A stretch of DNA of 64,000 nucleotides from Pictodentalium vernedei (GCA_031216915.1 CM062296.1:148167340-148231339); one strand, 5' to 3'; positions 22,200 to 33,649 are shown, counted from the stretch's first letter. Numbers and translations are program-made. Notes: a model not told the origin generated them from the letters alone.

Positions 22200-22827
22200 G
22201 ATAAACTCGAGGGTTTTTTTTTACCGGATCGATCTACGAAATTCACCCTCGATCGAACCGTCGTCTTTTTACCGCGGAAATCCGCGTCCCGGAACGAGTT
22301 TTTTACTGGCCCACTCACAATCTCGAGTTTTTTTCGCTGGACCAATTTTCGCATTCACCTCGATCGAACCGCTGTCTTTCACCGTGAGAATCGACGTTCG
22401 ATAGCGTATTTTCTAGCTCGAATATTAAAAACGACAGTGTCTTTTCGAAGTTTTCCGATTGGAAAATCTCAGTGTTAAATCTCGACCACTCATGGTCTAT
22501 GTAATTCTAATCATAAAAAAATTGACAAAAATTCACCCAATGGAAAAATCATTGTTAACATTGTCAAAAAAGCGGGATCTAGAATCCCGGAATTTTTAGC
22601 AAGTTTTCGTCAAATTCGCTCAAAGTACTCCAGAAATATTCAGAGTTTTCCAGAAAAAAATGAATTATTTCTGGAAAAACCCAACATTTTCCAAGAAAAT
22701 CAATTTTTTTAGCCGAAAAATTTAAGTTTTTTCCAAAAATAACCCCAAATTAACTAACTTTTCTGGACCACAAAGTTTCTGGACCAATACGATGATGGTG
22801 GTCGTGAACTCCCCATACACCACTGCT
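22200..22827 (-). repeat. Element C right terminal inverted repeat
   Basis: Its outer 85 bases match the inverted left remnant at 18,849-18,935 (GGTCCAGAAATTTTGTGGTC and related). Inner parts (CACCTCGATCGAACCG) resemble the terminal repeats of element P at 34,470-34,570 and 47,805-47,825. GGTCCAGAAA appears at both termini. Confidence 0.8.
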
Positions 22828-23550
22828 TTTACTGTTTCGAATTATTTCAGAATGTTCTGCTTCTATCTATATATGCAATAGTTTTCGTCTACCTAAGCAT
22901 GACCCTTTGTCCTGGACTATACTCCAGTAGAGTAGAAGAATCTATCAGATGGAACAGCTGTGCTTATTATTACTATATTTAGCTGATCTGGTCTGTTCTT
23001 GTTAGTTCTGACCCCATTCTGAGTACTCTTTTGTTTCATTTATATAGATCACCCAATCACTTCACTTTCCTGACGCCAACTAACCAATCAGACTGTTGCA
23101 TCCCCCGTAATCTTTATGCAGAGTTATCTCCCCCTATTACAATGAATTCCTATCCGAGTCTCATCACCTCTATATCCAATTGTCACGTCCCATGGAATCC
23201 CTTTTTATAAAACGTCTCTGGTTATGGAATCCCTTTTTAGTCGTATGAGGCCATGAGGGCCATGAGAAATCCCTCAATGAGGTCTCATTTACTATCCCTC
23301 TTAACCTCATTTTCTTTTGAGACCATGAGGGCCATGAAAAAAATCACTCAATAAGGCCTCATTTACTGTCCCTCTTAGCCTCATTTCAGTATTTGAGAAT
23401 ACCTATGGCTTTGTATTGTATTTTTTGAGGATATCGATCGAGGATAGTTTCTGGAGAATCCCTTTTTAGACGTACGAGACCGTGAGGGCTAAGAGAAATC
23501 CCTCAATGAGTCCTCATTTATTATCCCTCATAACCTCACTGCAAAACAAC
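22828..23550 (+). repeat. Element B left terminal inverted repeat, inner part
   Basis: Continues the repeat begun at 17,348 after the element C insertion. It matches 25,430-26,087 in inverted orientation, for example CACCCAATCACTTCACTTTC and CTATACTCCAGTAGAGTAGA. It begins with the right TTTACT duplication. Confidence 0.85.
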
Positions 23551-23790
23551 AAAGGTACAGAACGAAGATCTAACATTACCAAGATCGAAGTGAACATAAC
23601 AAAGTGAGAAAGATGGACTTGTTGGAAACAACTGAACAGAACAAATGCAGCTACAGTTGAACTGTTGAAGTCGCAGTGAACGAAGATCGAACACAGCCAA
23701 GATAGAAGGGAACAGAACAAAGTGAAAGAAGACCGAACTGATCTGATCAAACACAACCAAGATCGAAGTGAACATAACAAAGTGAACAAA
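23540..23790. repeat. Degenerate tandem repeat (AACAAAGTGAA unit family)
   Basis: Recurring ACCAAGATCGAAGTGAACAT and GAACAGAACAAA segments. Long opposite-strand frames here (MFTLLCSL-type) are repeat artefacts. Confidence 0.6.
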
Positions 23791-24289
23791 GTTTTGAATA
23801 GACTCTATTTTTTAGCTATGACCCCTAATATAACACAGTGTTAACCCCCTTTGAACTGTTTGAATGGACTTCATGTAATTAAAACCCCTGTGAACTATTC
23901 TGGACTGAATTAATTTTTGAACTTCAACCCATTCAGCTGAATTCTTCCAATAGGAAAGGGGAAATACCCTCGAGTGTTGATGCCAAATCACGGAATCCAA
24001 CTTTACGGAATAGGCTAGGAATCTCAATTACGGAATGCCTTATATAGCCTGTCTATATGTATACAGGGGGAATCTGATTAAACATTTTGAAGGCCTGAGC
24101 GAAGGTATAGCTAGGAAGTAGTGATACAAGTCAAGATTAATGGATAGTAGTTTAGTCAATAGAACTGGTACGAGGCCGCAATGGAACAAGACTGCTGCAG
24201 AAGCTAATGATAGGACAGATAGACCAAAGACCAGTCGTGGCCTAGGAGCTTTTGAGATAAGATGGAAGCCGTTGGTAAGACTACATTAG
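23791..24289. other. Unique core of element B, no gene seen
   Basis: Between the degenerate repeats and the main tandem array. Frames are short and without a domain. Confidence 0.4.
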
Positions 24290-25430
24290 ACCTCACTGAG
24301 GGATTACTCGTGGCCCTCGTGGTCTCATACGACAAAAAAGGGATTCTCCAAAAGGTATCCTCGATAAGATGGATAGTAAATGAGGCCTCATTGAGGGTTT
24401 TTTTATGGCCCTCATGCCCTCAGAAGAAAATAAGGCTATGAGGGATAGTAAATGAGGCCCCATTGAGGGATTTTACACAGCCATCATGGCTTCATACGAC
24501 AAAAAAGGAGTGCCGAAGGCCATATGTTTTCCAAAAAAGGGGTGCCGAAATTGGGGTGCCTGGGGATATGGCTGTTAAATACCGAGATGAGGGTAAGAGG
24601 GAGAGTGAAAGAGGCCTCATTGTTTTTTTTTTTCATGGCCCTCATGCCCTCAAAAGAACATAAGGCTATGCGGGATAGTAAATGAGGCCTCATTGAGGGC
24701 TTTTACATAGCCATCATGGCTTCCAAAGAAAATGAGGGGGGGGGGGGGGGGGGGCGATATGGCTGTTAAATACCGAGATGAGGGTAAGAGGGACAGTAAA
24801 TGAGGCCTTATTGAGGGATTTTTTCATGGCCCTCGTGCCCTCAAAAAAAAAATAAGGCTATGAGAGATAGTAAAAGAGGCCTCATTGAGGGCTTTTACAC
24901 AGCCATCATGGCCTCATACGACACAAAAAGAGGTGCCGAAGGCCATATGTTTTCTAAAAATGGGGTGCCGAAATTGGGGTGCCTGGGGATACGGCTGTTA
25001 AATACCGAGATGAGGGTAAAAGGGAGAGTAAATGAGGCCTCATTGAGGGATTTTTTCATGGCCCTCATGCCATCAAAAGAAAATGAGGCTATGAGGGATA
25101 GTAAATGAGGCCTCATTGAGGGATTTTTTTCATGACCCTCATGCCTTCAAAGAAAATGAGGCTATGAGGGATAGTAAATTAGGCCTCATTCAGGGCTTTC
25201 TCGTGGTCTTCGTGGCCTCATACGACAAAAATGGATTCCATAGCCACAGGCGTTTCCCCAAAATGGGATTCCGTGGGATATGGCTGTTTAATACCGAGAT
25301 GAGGCTAAGAGAGATAGTAAATTAGACCTCATTGAGGGATTTTTTCATGGCTCTCATGACCTCAAAAGAAAATGAGGCTATGAGAGATAGTAAATGGAGA
25401 TACTTTGAGGGATTTTTTCATGGCCTTTAT
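24290..25430 (+). repeat. Tandem array of GAGGCCTCATTGAGGG units in element B
   Basis: About ten imperfect units of roughly 75 to 110 bases built on TAAATGAGGCCTCATTGAGG and CATGGCCCTCATG. Some carry an extra block (GGGGTGCCGAAATTGGGGTG). A poly(G) run of 19 lies at 24,736-24,754. Inverted units occur in the left arm (23,230-23,550). Frames across it are repetitive and not genes. Confidence 0.85.
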
Positions 25431-26473
25431 GCCATCAAAAGAAAACGAGGTAACGAGGGATAATAAATGAGGCCTCATTGAGGGCTTTCTCATAGCCCTC
25501 ATGGCCCTATGCAACTAAAAATGGCTTCTCCAGAAAGTATCCTCGATAGGTATCCTCAAATAATACAATACCAGGCCATAGGTATCCTCAAATACTGAAA
25601 TGAGGCTAAGAGGGACAGTAAATGGGGCTTCATTGAGGGATTTTCTCATGGCCCTCATGGCCTCATACGGCTAGAAAGGGATTCCATAACTAGAGACGTT
25701 TCACAAAAAGGGATTCCATAGGACGTGGCCATTGGATATAGAGGTGATGAGACTCGGATAGGATTTCATTGTAATAAGGGGAGATAACTCTGAATATAGA
25801 TTACGGGGGATGAAGCAGTCTGATTGGTTAGTTAGCGTCAGGAAAGTGAAGTGATTGGGTGATCTATATAAATGAAACAACAAGAGTACTCGGAATGGGG
25901 TCAGAACTAACAAGAACAGACCGGAACAGCTAAATATAGTAATAAAAAGCAAAGCTTTTCCAGCTGATATGTTCTTCTACTCTACTGGAATATACTCCAG
26001 GACAAACGAACATGCGTAGGTGGACGAAAACTATTGCATATATAGACAGAAGCAGAGAATTTTGAAAAAATTCGAAACAGTAAAACTTGTCGGGTTTATT
26101 TGGGTAATTTTGCGAATCTGGAAATTACTCCTGTACAAAGGAACATACCCTCCGAAGATACCCCTGCCCTGTTATAAGCCTTTGGGTTACATATCAACGA
26201 CATGCTACCACAGAAACCAAGATGGTGTCCTCCAGTATACAAAATGGACGACGGAAACACGTATCACCCTAACAACACTCGATGCGCATACGCACTAACA
26301 CAACACATCACTATGGCGATGGCGTCACAAGATGGCCGCTCACGCGGGTTACCATGACAATTAAACATGGCGCCACGAGGTCACGTGACATGACGTCACT
26401 TCCCCTCTCCACCCCCACCCCCCCCCCCCCCCCCCCCCCCCAACCGGACCCGATCCATCGCTCTCCTACTACT
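25430..26473 (-). repeat. Element B right terminal inverted repeat
   Basis: Intact arm of about 1,044 bp ending in CT. It shows the uninterrupted TTTTACTGTTTCGAA site where element C landed in the other arm. A poly(C) run of 24 lies at 26,418-26,441 where the left arm has a mixed GGGGGAGGG tract. Confidence 0.85.
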
Positions 26474-26479
26474 CTGGTC
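26474..26479. repeat. Target-site duplication of element B, right copy (CTGGTC)
   Basis: Pairs with CTGATC at 17,342-17,347. Confidence 0.8.
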
Positions 26480-27960
26480 GATAATTGTTCAGGTTGTCGG
26501 GATCAAGAGACGGTTTCTTGATGAGTGGAGTAACAAGTGTTTTTTATCAATGGGCTTGTAACAAACCCATCTTGTAGGGATACAGATATAATAGATGTTA
26601 CGGCTGGCAAAAGATTATCAATTATCTCCTTCGAAAGGAATGTTGAAATTTGATCTAGATCATTTCATTTATTGAATGATGATAAAATCATTTTTCGAAT
26701 ATCTTCTTCTGAGACAGAGTGAAAATTAGAAAAATCTTTTCTTGTCAAGATGATCAAACTCTGGACTTTTGATGGATTACCTGGATTTTAGTTTTGATAT
26801 AATAGCTGAATTTTTCCAGAATTTCTTTAGTATTTCGATGATCTGGGAGAATGACGTTTTGTTTTTTACCAAGGAGACTGCTGGTTACCGAGAAAAGAAC
26901 CCTTATATTAGCTGACCCCTCTATCAGAGAATTGTAGTACTCCCTCTTCACCTTTTTGATGATCTTATTAGTTGTATTTCTTTGGTGGCAGAACATCTGC
27001 TGGTGAACCTAAAGCTTCGTTTTATTGTAAAGACGTTCAAGTCTGCGCGGCTGTTGCTTAGCAGCTCTAACGGCTTCTGTAAACGACTCCACATTTTCCT
27101 ATGAGTTATAATTTTTGACTTGGGTGGTGCATGTTCAGCCATGATGCGCTTAAGAGTTTCTTCAATAAAAGATAGCAATTGCTCAGATGATCATGACTTC
27201 TGCAAAAATATTTCGAACACAGAATTGATGAACTGATATCCATTTTCAAGGCGCCAGTATTTATGGATTTATATTTTAGATAAGTAATTTTATTGGCAGT
27301 ACTTTTTGAAGTTTCTAGTGTCAATTCGGCCAAGACCGCATATTGATCAGACAGTGCTGGATCTGTGACATGGACATTTTGTACTGACGTGCTGTTACTT
27401 TGACGAACAGTAAGTAGACCCACGGTGGGTCCTCTCTTGTGGGTAGGTTCTGAGACAAGTTGTGAATAGCCAAATAATTCAAACAAATTTCTGAATTGCT
27501 TGGCAAAAGTGTCATTTAAATTGTCAACATGGATGTTAAAATCGCCGGCAATAGCTATATCACATCCATACAAGGCATAGAAGGACAGACATTCCGAAAG
27601 TTCATTTAGAAACTGTGCTGATGTAAGTTTGTTCCTTTTTGATGGTGGTAGTCGGTAAACTACGAGTAATCGAAGTGAACGGTTGCTCGACACGAGGCAG
27701 TCTATCATTTCAAAAGATGGCGGAGATTTATACATATCAGGATGTTGTTTTACATTTGAGGCATCACTGTGGATGACTGCTACACCACCACCTCGACTCC
27801 CCCGTGGGTTTTGTAGAATGGAGAAACTCAGCGGTAATAGTTGTCCAAAGGAAAAACTGGAGCCAAAACACTGAGATTGTTATCTAGTTCGAAGTCCTTT
27901 AGATCATGTTCCTTCCCAGAAACAGATCTTGTATTATGTAATCCAAAGTTCAAATAAGTA
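26480..27960 (-). pseudogene. CR1-type LINE A, endonuclease and N-terminal RT (5' half)
   Basis: Minus-strand ORF2 N-terminal half. The APE endonuclease (27,735-27,106) has SLRLLVVYRLPPSKRNKLTS, the motif GDFNIHVDN (about 27,545) and LVSEPTHKRGPTV. The linker (27,178-26,754) follows, and the frame reaches PDNLNNYRP at 26,480, where element B cuts it. It continues at 17,341. Stops lie near 27,850 and several frameshifts occur. Together with 15,886-17,341 this makes about 2.9 kb of one LINE. Confidence 0.82.
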
Positions 27961-28021
27961 TGATGTTGTTTTACCACCCATCATCAGCTTATGTGTTTCA
28001 AGAACATTTGATCTTTGATTG

Positions 28022-28030
28022 TAAGTATCA

Positions 28031-28084
<54 letters not shown>
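28022..28084. repeat. (ATT)n microsatellite
   Basis: About 20 ATT units. Long poly-Ile/poly-Asn frames over it are artefacts. Confidence 0.9.
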
Positions 28085-28424
28085 CTTTTTTGTATTATTA
28101 TTTTTATTATTATTAGTGTTGTTGTTGTTGTTATTGTTTGCGTACTGTTCTACTGTCTCTATTGTGGTTGCATTAACTAGAGCTATGTATTCTTGATCAC
28201 GCAAGAGAGTGAATTTCCAGAATCCTTCCCCTCTTTTCTGGTCCATGAAGGAGAAATGTATGCTCGGTGGAGTGTGATAGAATGAAGATCGATGCTGTAT
28301 ATCTAGATTTTTTGTGTGTAATTGATTGTGTGCAGGAGGCTACTCACAGGGCGCTGAAAAAATGAGGGTACCAGAGCAAAAGCCAACGTTTCCCCCGCTC
28401 ATGCTTCACATTTGGTAAAAAACA

Positions 28425-28545
28425 AATAATAGTTTGTTTATATAAATTTGTTTTATTACAAATTATCGAAAAGTGCCTGAGGGCACTCTTCTATAATTTG
28501 TTATAGAACAAATTTTGATGAACAAATTCAGACCTCTAAAAATAA
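28425..28545. repeat. Hairpin (foldback) repeat
   Basis: ACAAATTATCGAAAAGTGCC pairs, with a bulge, with GGCACTCTTCTATAATTTGT, and the arms extend outward (TTTGTT/AACAAA). A MITE-like foldback. Confidence 0.6.
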
Positions 28546-29980
28546 TGTAACCCTCAATCAGTTAACATTTTGAAACCGAGTGGTCCCTTTTCCGGTCCAG
28601 GTGTATGATTCGTCATAATTTCATTCAAGTTGGACGGCTGCAAAGTGAATATATGGGGTAGACCAACATATATTAATGGGTCAACCCCCAAATAATAAAA
28701 TGGACTCCTCCAAATGCTGCCTTTGAACGGAACTAGAAGATGCCACCAGTGTTCAAAGGATTAGATGGAGATCCGAAGATACAAGAAGCAGTCTAGTCAG
28801 GGCATTTTATTTCAAGGTCCCTTCAACGTGTAACGATGTTGGTCTGTAATTTCCAGTCTCCAAACATGATGTAACTCTGATTTGACCATACATTGGGAGA
28901 TTCGTTAGTCAGATTTGTATTATTTTTGAGTTTATAATTAATTATTTCCCTTTGGAAGTTTCTTGGGACTTTACAGTCTCCGCCAATCATATTATACTTG
29001 GCTTCTCATTCATCCATTAATCATTCTACCACGGCAATACTGATAAGGCGTTCTGGACTATTTTTGTGATTTATTTTGGAGTTGTCTCCCCTAATTACTG
29101 ACAGATTTTTGGCCGGCCGCAGATTTGTCGCGCTTATTGCAACAGCCAATTGAATTGAATCACGCCAAGCACAGTGGTGATTCGACACCGGATATTACCG
29201 ATCGCGTAAAGTTGATTCCATGGATTTATTTATCCACTTCATTTTTCGAGGAGACTTTATATTGACAAATTAGAGTATTTCATTATCAGATTGTTGGATA
29301 CTCGCACACTCGATAAACAGTGAAAATAAAAAAATAATTTTCTTGAAATGTTTTCCACCTCATTATTCAAAGGAGTTTCACACAAATTAAAGGTGAATGT
29401 GACTGATTACGGTGTTTTTTTTTTCGAATCTGCTTCATTCTTCTAACAAACTGCGCTAATTTCAACTTTTTCAAGTGATGCAAATGTTGTATTTGTGAAC
29501 TATATAACACATATTGATCGTCAATAAATAGATTTCTTCCAAAATGTCCTAATTTGTCCCAAATGTTGCAAATAGACAAATACCAATGTATGGCATATTA
29601 CTCAACTATTGGCGGGCAAACTACAATCTGCCTGATCTATCCACTGTACGGCAAATTACCAAAATATAGATCAGTGTGATTTGCGTCTATGATCCGTACG
29701 ACAAATTACCAAATTTATTGGTCAGTGCTAAAATGCTAATGAGTGTTTTGAGCTGTGCAGTTAATTACAAAAAACAAAATGATTAGTCTAAATAATTTCG
29801 TTCAAGTCAATAGTTTCAGATTCATTGGATTTGATTATCATGACGATCAATACAGATTTATTCCTATTGTACATATTATTCGTGGATTAACCATTAAGAT
29901 TGTTATTCCTTCTACTTTCAGAAATTATGAAGTCATTTTGATGTTCATGTTTTGGTAAACCATCAACTTCATTCGTCAAC
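28546..29980. other. Intergenic DNA, one dispersed repeat
   Basis: No coding domain recognised. 29,817-29,852 repeats the 40-bp block seen at 15,605-15,640. CAAATTACCAAA-type motifs recur between 29,640 and 29,725. Confidence 0.4.
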
Positions 29981-30287
29981 ATTGTGAGTGGTATAGCATG
30001 TAGAGATCTCCCCCGTTCTTGGGAATCTCGCTTGGGGACCCCGAAAGTGACGTCATAGTGTTTCCTAAAAGACCACGTGGGTAGCGTTCATATTGTGATA
30101 TATGGTTTCCTTTCGCGTCCCAACCAGAGAGAAAAGTAAAAGGTACACAACAAAATACTATTCAGGGTTCAATACATTTTATTTTGTCGAACAGTATATA
30201 CAAAGCAGTAATTTTACATTATGATCGGTAATTTGGGGAAATCTCGATCCTCGGGTGTTTGAAAACTTGCACCAAAGTTGCGGTATT

Positions 30288-30592
30288 TTGATTTCTGGGT
30301 GGATAGGAAACCAAATTGGGGTGAGTGTTCAAGTAACAGCGAAAACGCACTCGATTCAGCCAAAGAAATGTTGTCTCATGCAACTATCACAAGCTGGATG
30401 ATTATATTGGAGCAACCGCAATCAATATCATAAAATTGATTTGATTTCTGGGTGGATAGGAAACCAAATTGGGGTGAGTGTTCAAGTAACAGCGAAAACG
30501 CACTCGATTCAGCCAAAGAAATGTTGTCTCATGCAACTATCACAAGCTGGATGATTATATTGGAGCAACCGCAATCAATATCATAAAATTGA
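30288..30592 (+). repeat. Tandem duplication of a 153-bp block in the left arm of E
   Basis: 30,288-30,440 and 30,441-30,592 are virtually identical, starting TTGATTTCTGGGTGGATAGG. The right arm has only a single diverged copy (33,035-33,190), so the duplication happened in this arm and is recent. Confidence 0.9.
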
Positions 30593-31367
30593 AAGAATCA
30601 ACGATGAGGGGTTTCAGTGCGCCAAAAGAGCACGAGAGGATCTGGGATTTGAAATCCCTTGCGACACGAATAAAATTGGAGTGCGCGAACCGAAGCTAGA
30701 AAACCATATTATTGGATCATCGTGACTAATGCGCCCTTTCCCTTCACATCAAAGCCCAGCCAGGATATCAGCGATGTATTGATACAAATACAATACTTAA
30801 GAGTAAAATTGTGAAACTAAAATTAGCCATGGACTGAGCACATCCTGAGTGTTTAAAAATTGAACTTGGAAAATCAATCATAGAAATAGGAATAAGCACA
30901 AATTCCCCCTAAGCTATTAATTATGGTAATCTACTTGAAGAACTCTATTTATTTTATGGTCTAATAAAAAATGCATTATGTCAAACAGAAAAAATATAAT
31001 AAAAAAAACCTTTGCACGGTAGAGTGATTGTAGAATTTGCAGCGTAACGCGAGAAGTCCCTTTCCTTGCGCAATATTTGAATGTTATTATTTTTTATATT
31101 GCTTGCGCAACTTGTGTCGGACCATGTTGTGGTTTTCTGGAATTTTACAGAAATTTTTCCAAAGCCGTTGTGCATTGTTATCCCTTTATCTTGCACTATC
31201 AAGGTTTGGGTTTCACAAAACAACTAGCAACACCCACAAACATTGTTCTGCCAGGCAAGAAACATGACAACGACACTCACAGACAGTGCAATACGAACTT
31301 CGAATGTTACCGATTTATTGCTGATTGAAAAATATCTGGTGGTGTCACTTTCAACAGCCACAGCTAT

Positions 31368-31431
31368 ATCCTGACTACGGCTGAAACCAAAATAATTTGC
31401 CATTTATTTTGGTTTCAGTCGTAGTCAGGAT
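31368..31431. repeat. Hairpin 1 in element E
   Basis: ATCCTGACTACGGCTGAAAC pairs with its inverse ending CGTAGTCAGGAT around a short loop; the arms are about 29 bases with one mismatch. Confidence 0.8.
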
Positions 31432-31480
31432 CCGCCTACAATAAAGATCCCCGCCCTCCTACTCTAAAAGTGTATATAGA

Positions 31481-31640
31481 GATTATTACCATTATGTGGA
31501 TGTACAAAATATGCATCCGAGTCGAGCTTCGGGCTCTGAGGGAAGATCACGACGAGTCCTCGACTCGACTTGATCTACCCTTAGAACCCGGAGCGAGACT
31601 CGGATACATATTTTGTACATCCACATAATGGTAATAATCA
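31481..31640. repeat. Hairpin 2 in element E
   Basis: Arms of about 75 bases: GATTATTACCATTATGTGGA pairs with TCCACATAATGGTAATAATC. A smaller CGAGTCCTCGACTCG-type fold is at the centre. Confidence 0.85.
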
Positions 31641-31757
31641 TTTTATCTTACAATATATTGGGGATAAGTCAAGAATGTAGACGAATATATAACGAACTAT
31701 TTATTCGTACGGATGAACAAAAAGAAAAAAGATGGAACTCACGCGAAAGGAACGTGC

Positions 31758-31807
31758 TTGTATCCGACCCCCTGATACAAACATCTGTATCAGGGAGTCG
31801 GATACAC
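31758..31807. repeat. Hairpin 3 in element E
   Basis: GTATCCGACCCCCTGATACA pairs with TGTATCAGGGAGTCGGATAC; the loop is about six bases. Confidence 0.85.
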
Positions 31808-31860
31808 GACAGTTGCGAAGTTAATACAGACAAAATACATGTTGATTGTAAGATAAAAGT

Positions 31861-32049
31861 ATAGACCGTATTAGGCGATGAACGAGCCGCAAAAATACTC
31901 CATGGGAAGGGGATTCTTGACTCTGTATTACCCACCCAATAATGCGAGTCTGCACCTATCTCGCATTTTTAGGTGGGTAATACAAAGTCGCGCATCCCCT
32001 TCCAATGGGGTATTTTTGCGGCTCGCGCTTCGCATAGTATGGTCTATAC
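31861..32049. repeat. Hairpin 4 in element E, probable TA-flanked MITE
   Basis: Arms of about 75 bases: GAGCCGCAAAAATACTCCAT pairs with ATGGGGTATTTTTGCGGCTC-like sequence. Termini TATAGACC and GGTCTATA suggest a TA target duplication. The inner hairpin is AATGCGA/TCGCATT. Confidence 0.8.
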
Positions 32050-33649
32050 TAATAAACTTTTAAAATGGGAGGGCAGGGATCTTTGTTGTAGGCGAATGAG
32101 TACACTGCACTGAAGAACTTCGGAACCTCTCCATAGCCACAGTCAAACCTTGTACAATACAATGGTAGTTCTTTTTTTTTGGGGGGGGGGGGGGAGGGGT
32201 ATATGAGTTCATTTCCAGGACTAAATCGCTCGAAAATGGCAAATTATTTAGCTTGAGCCGTAGTTACGATAGAGCTTTGGCTGTTGAAAGTGATACCACT
32301 AGAGATATTTCAATTAGAAATAAATCCGCAACATACGAATTTCGAATTACACACTGTCTATGAGTGTCGTTGTCAACATGTTTCTTGCATGACAGATCAA
32401 TGTTTGTGGGTGTTTCTCGTTGCTTTGCGAAACCCAAAACTTTTGTTTACATTTTTTAGATAAAGGGGTAATAATTCACAACGGCTTTGGAAAATTATCT
32501 GAAAAATTCTAGAAAACCATAAAACGGTCCGACACAAGTTGCGCTTATAAGATAAAAAGTAATAACATGCAAAAATTGCGTAAAAATAACATTCAAAGAT
32601 TGAGGTAATTCTCGCGTTACGCTGCAAATTCTTTTCTGATTGACATAATGCGTTTTTTATAAGACCATAAAATAAATAAAATGCTTAAATTTGATTACCG
32701 TAATTAATAGCTTAGGATGAATTTAGGCTTATTCCTATTTTCAGTTTTTGAACACTAACAGTGAGCGCAGTGCATGGCGAGTAAAAGTTTAAAGGTCTAT
32801 TCTTAAGTTCTGTATCTGTGTCAATACGTCGCAGATGTCCCGGGTGAGCTTTTATGTAACAGTGGAGGGTATATTAGTCGCGATGGTCCAATAACGCAGC
32901 TTCGAAGTTTTCTAGCTTCGGTGCACTGACTATTTTTTCTCTAGATGGTTCCAGTTACACGTGTCGCAAGGGATTTCCAATCCCGTATCCTCTTGTGCGC
33001 GTTTGACGCGCTGAAACTTCTCTTTCATGGATTCATTCAATTTTATGATATTTATTGCGGTTTCTCTAATTAATCGCCCAGCTTGTGATAATTAAATGAG
33101 ACAACGTTTTTCAGCTGAATCGAGTGCATTTTAACTGTGACTTGAACACTCGCTCCGCTTTGGTTTCCTGAAAAACCCAGCAATCAAAATACTGCACCTT
33201 GGGTGCAAGTTTCCAAACACCCAATGAACAAGATTTTCCCAAATTACCGATCATAATGTAAAATTACTGCTTTGTATATAATGTTGGACAAACTAAAATA
33301 TATTGAACCTTGAAAGTCTGTTGTTGTGTTGCTTTTACGTTACTCTCTGGTTGGGACGCGTCATAACAACATATATCACAGCATGACCGCTACCTATGTG
33401 GTCTTTTAGGAAACTCTATGACATCACTTCCGGGGTCCCCAAGCAGGGTCCCCAAGAACGAGGAAGATCTCAACATGCTATACTACTATGGCGAGGCATC
33501 TTATCCGCACAGGCGGTGCGGTATGTGTGTGGAGTGGATGCAGGAACATTTGAAAACACTTTATCAAATTTATTGGCACATTTCACAGAATATCAGTTAG
33601 TGTTGCTGCAAACATTCTTTTGTGCCTTTAGACTCGAAAGCCATTCATA

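Larger units (their letters stand above)
17728..22827 (-). mobile_element. Element C: deleted Polinton carrying virion genes only
   Basis: 5,100 bp including a 1.1-kb LINE. The right end CCATACACCACTGCT and the left end AGTAG (then LINE, then CGTGTATGGG) are inverted matches, and TTTACT flanks both sides. Inside, on the minus strand: 321-aa-family gene, Lys/Ala-rich small gene, packaging ATPase and a chimeric virion protein. The left terminal repeat survives for only about 85 bp (18,849-18,935) before running into the last gene, so everything from that gene to the other terminus (capsid, integrase, protease, polymerase) has been deleted. The genes are related to but distinct from those at 34,856-37,244. 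Confidence 0.85.
17348..26473. mobile_element. Element B: Polinton-like non-autonomous element (AG...CT, 6-bp TSD)
   Basis: 9,126 bp bounded by AGTAGCAGGAGAGCG at the left and its inverted match ending CTACTACT at the right, with a 6-bp target duplication. These are the hallmarks of Polinton integrase. Terminal inverted repeats are about 1.05 kb: right arm 25,430-26,473, left arm 17,348-17,727 plus 22,828-23,550, the left one being interrupted by element C. The remaining core (23,550-25,430) holds tandem repeats and no recognisable gene. B is therefore either a deletion derivative or a parasite mobilised by a Polinton in trans. It is inserted in LINE A. Confidence 0.82.
29987..33487. mobile_element. 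Element E: long-inverted-repeat element with Polinton-like ends
   Basis: 3,501 bp. The left arm (29,987-31,474) and right arm (32,056-33,487) are diverged inverted copies, for example AAAGCAGTAATTTTACATTA, ATGATCGGTAATTTGGG and GTAACGCGAG in one arm against CTCGCGTTAC in the other. The ends are AGTGGTATAGCATG and its inverse GCTATACTACT, again AG...CT. The six flanking bases are ATTGTG and ATGGCG (4 of 6 alike), so the duplication is only suggestive. No gene was recognised. The spacer is filled with hairpins. Confidence 0.65.

Noticed and set aside
21294..22478. Plus-strand frames over element C
   Set aside because: They are antisense shadows of the 321-aa-family gene and low-complexity terminal DNA.
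18849..22820. Element C borders at GTGTATGGG without a target duplication
   Set aside because: First guess; the outer AGTAG and CACTGCT ends with TTTACT on both sides fit better and explain the LINE position.
23514..23789. 91-aa and 79-aa Ser/Phe/Leu-rich frames
   Set aside because: Two overlapping frames of a degenerate tandem repeat.
24290..25430. CRISPR-like array
   Set aside because: Units are imperfect, of variable length and without unique spacers; it is an ordinary tandem array in a eukaryotic element.
28028..28246. Poly-Ile and poly-Asn frames
   Set aside because: Translation of an ATT microsatellite.
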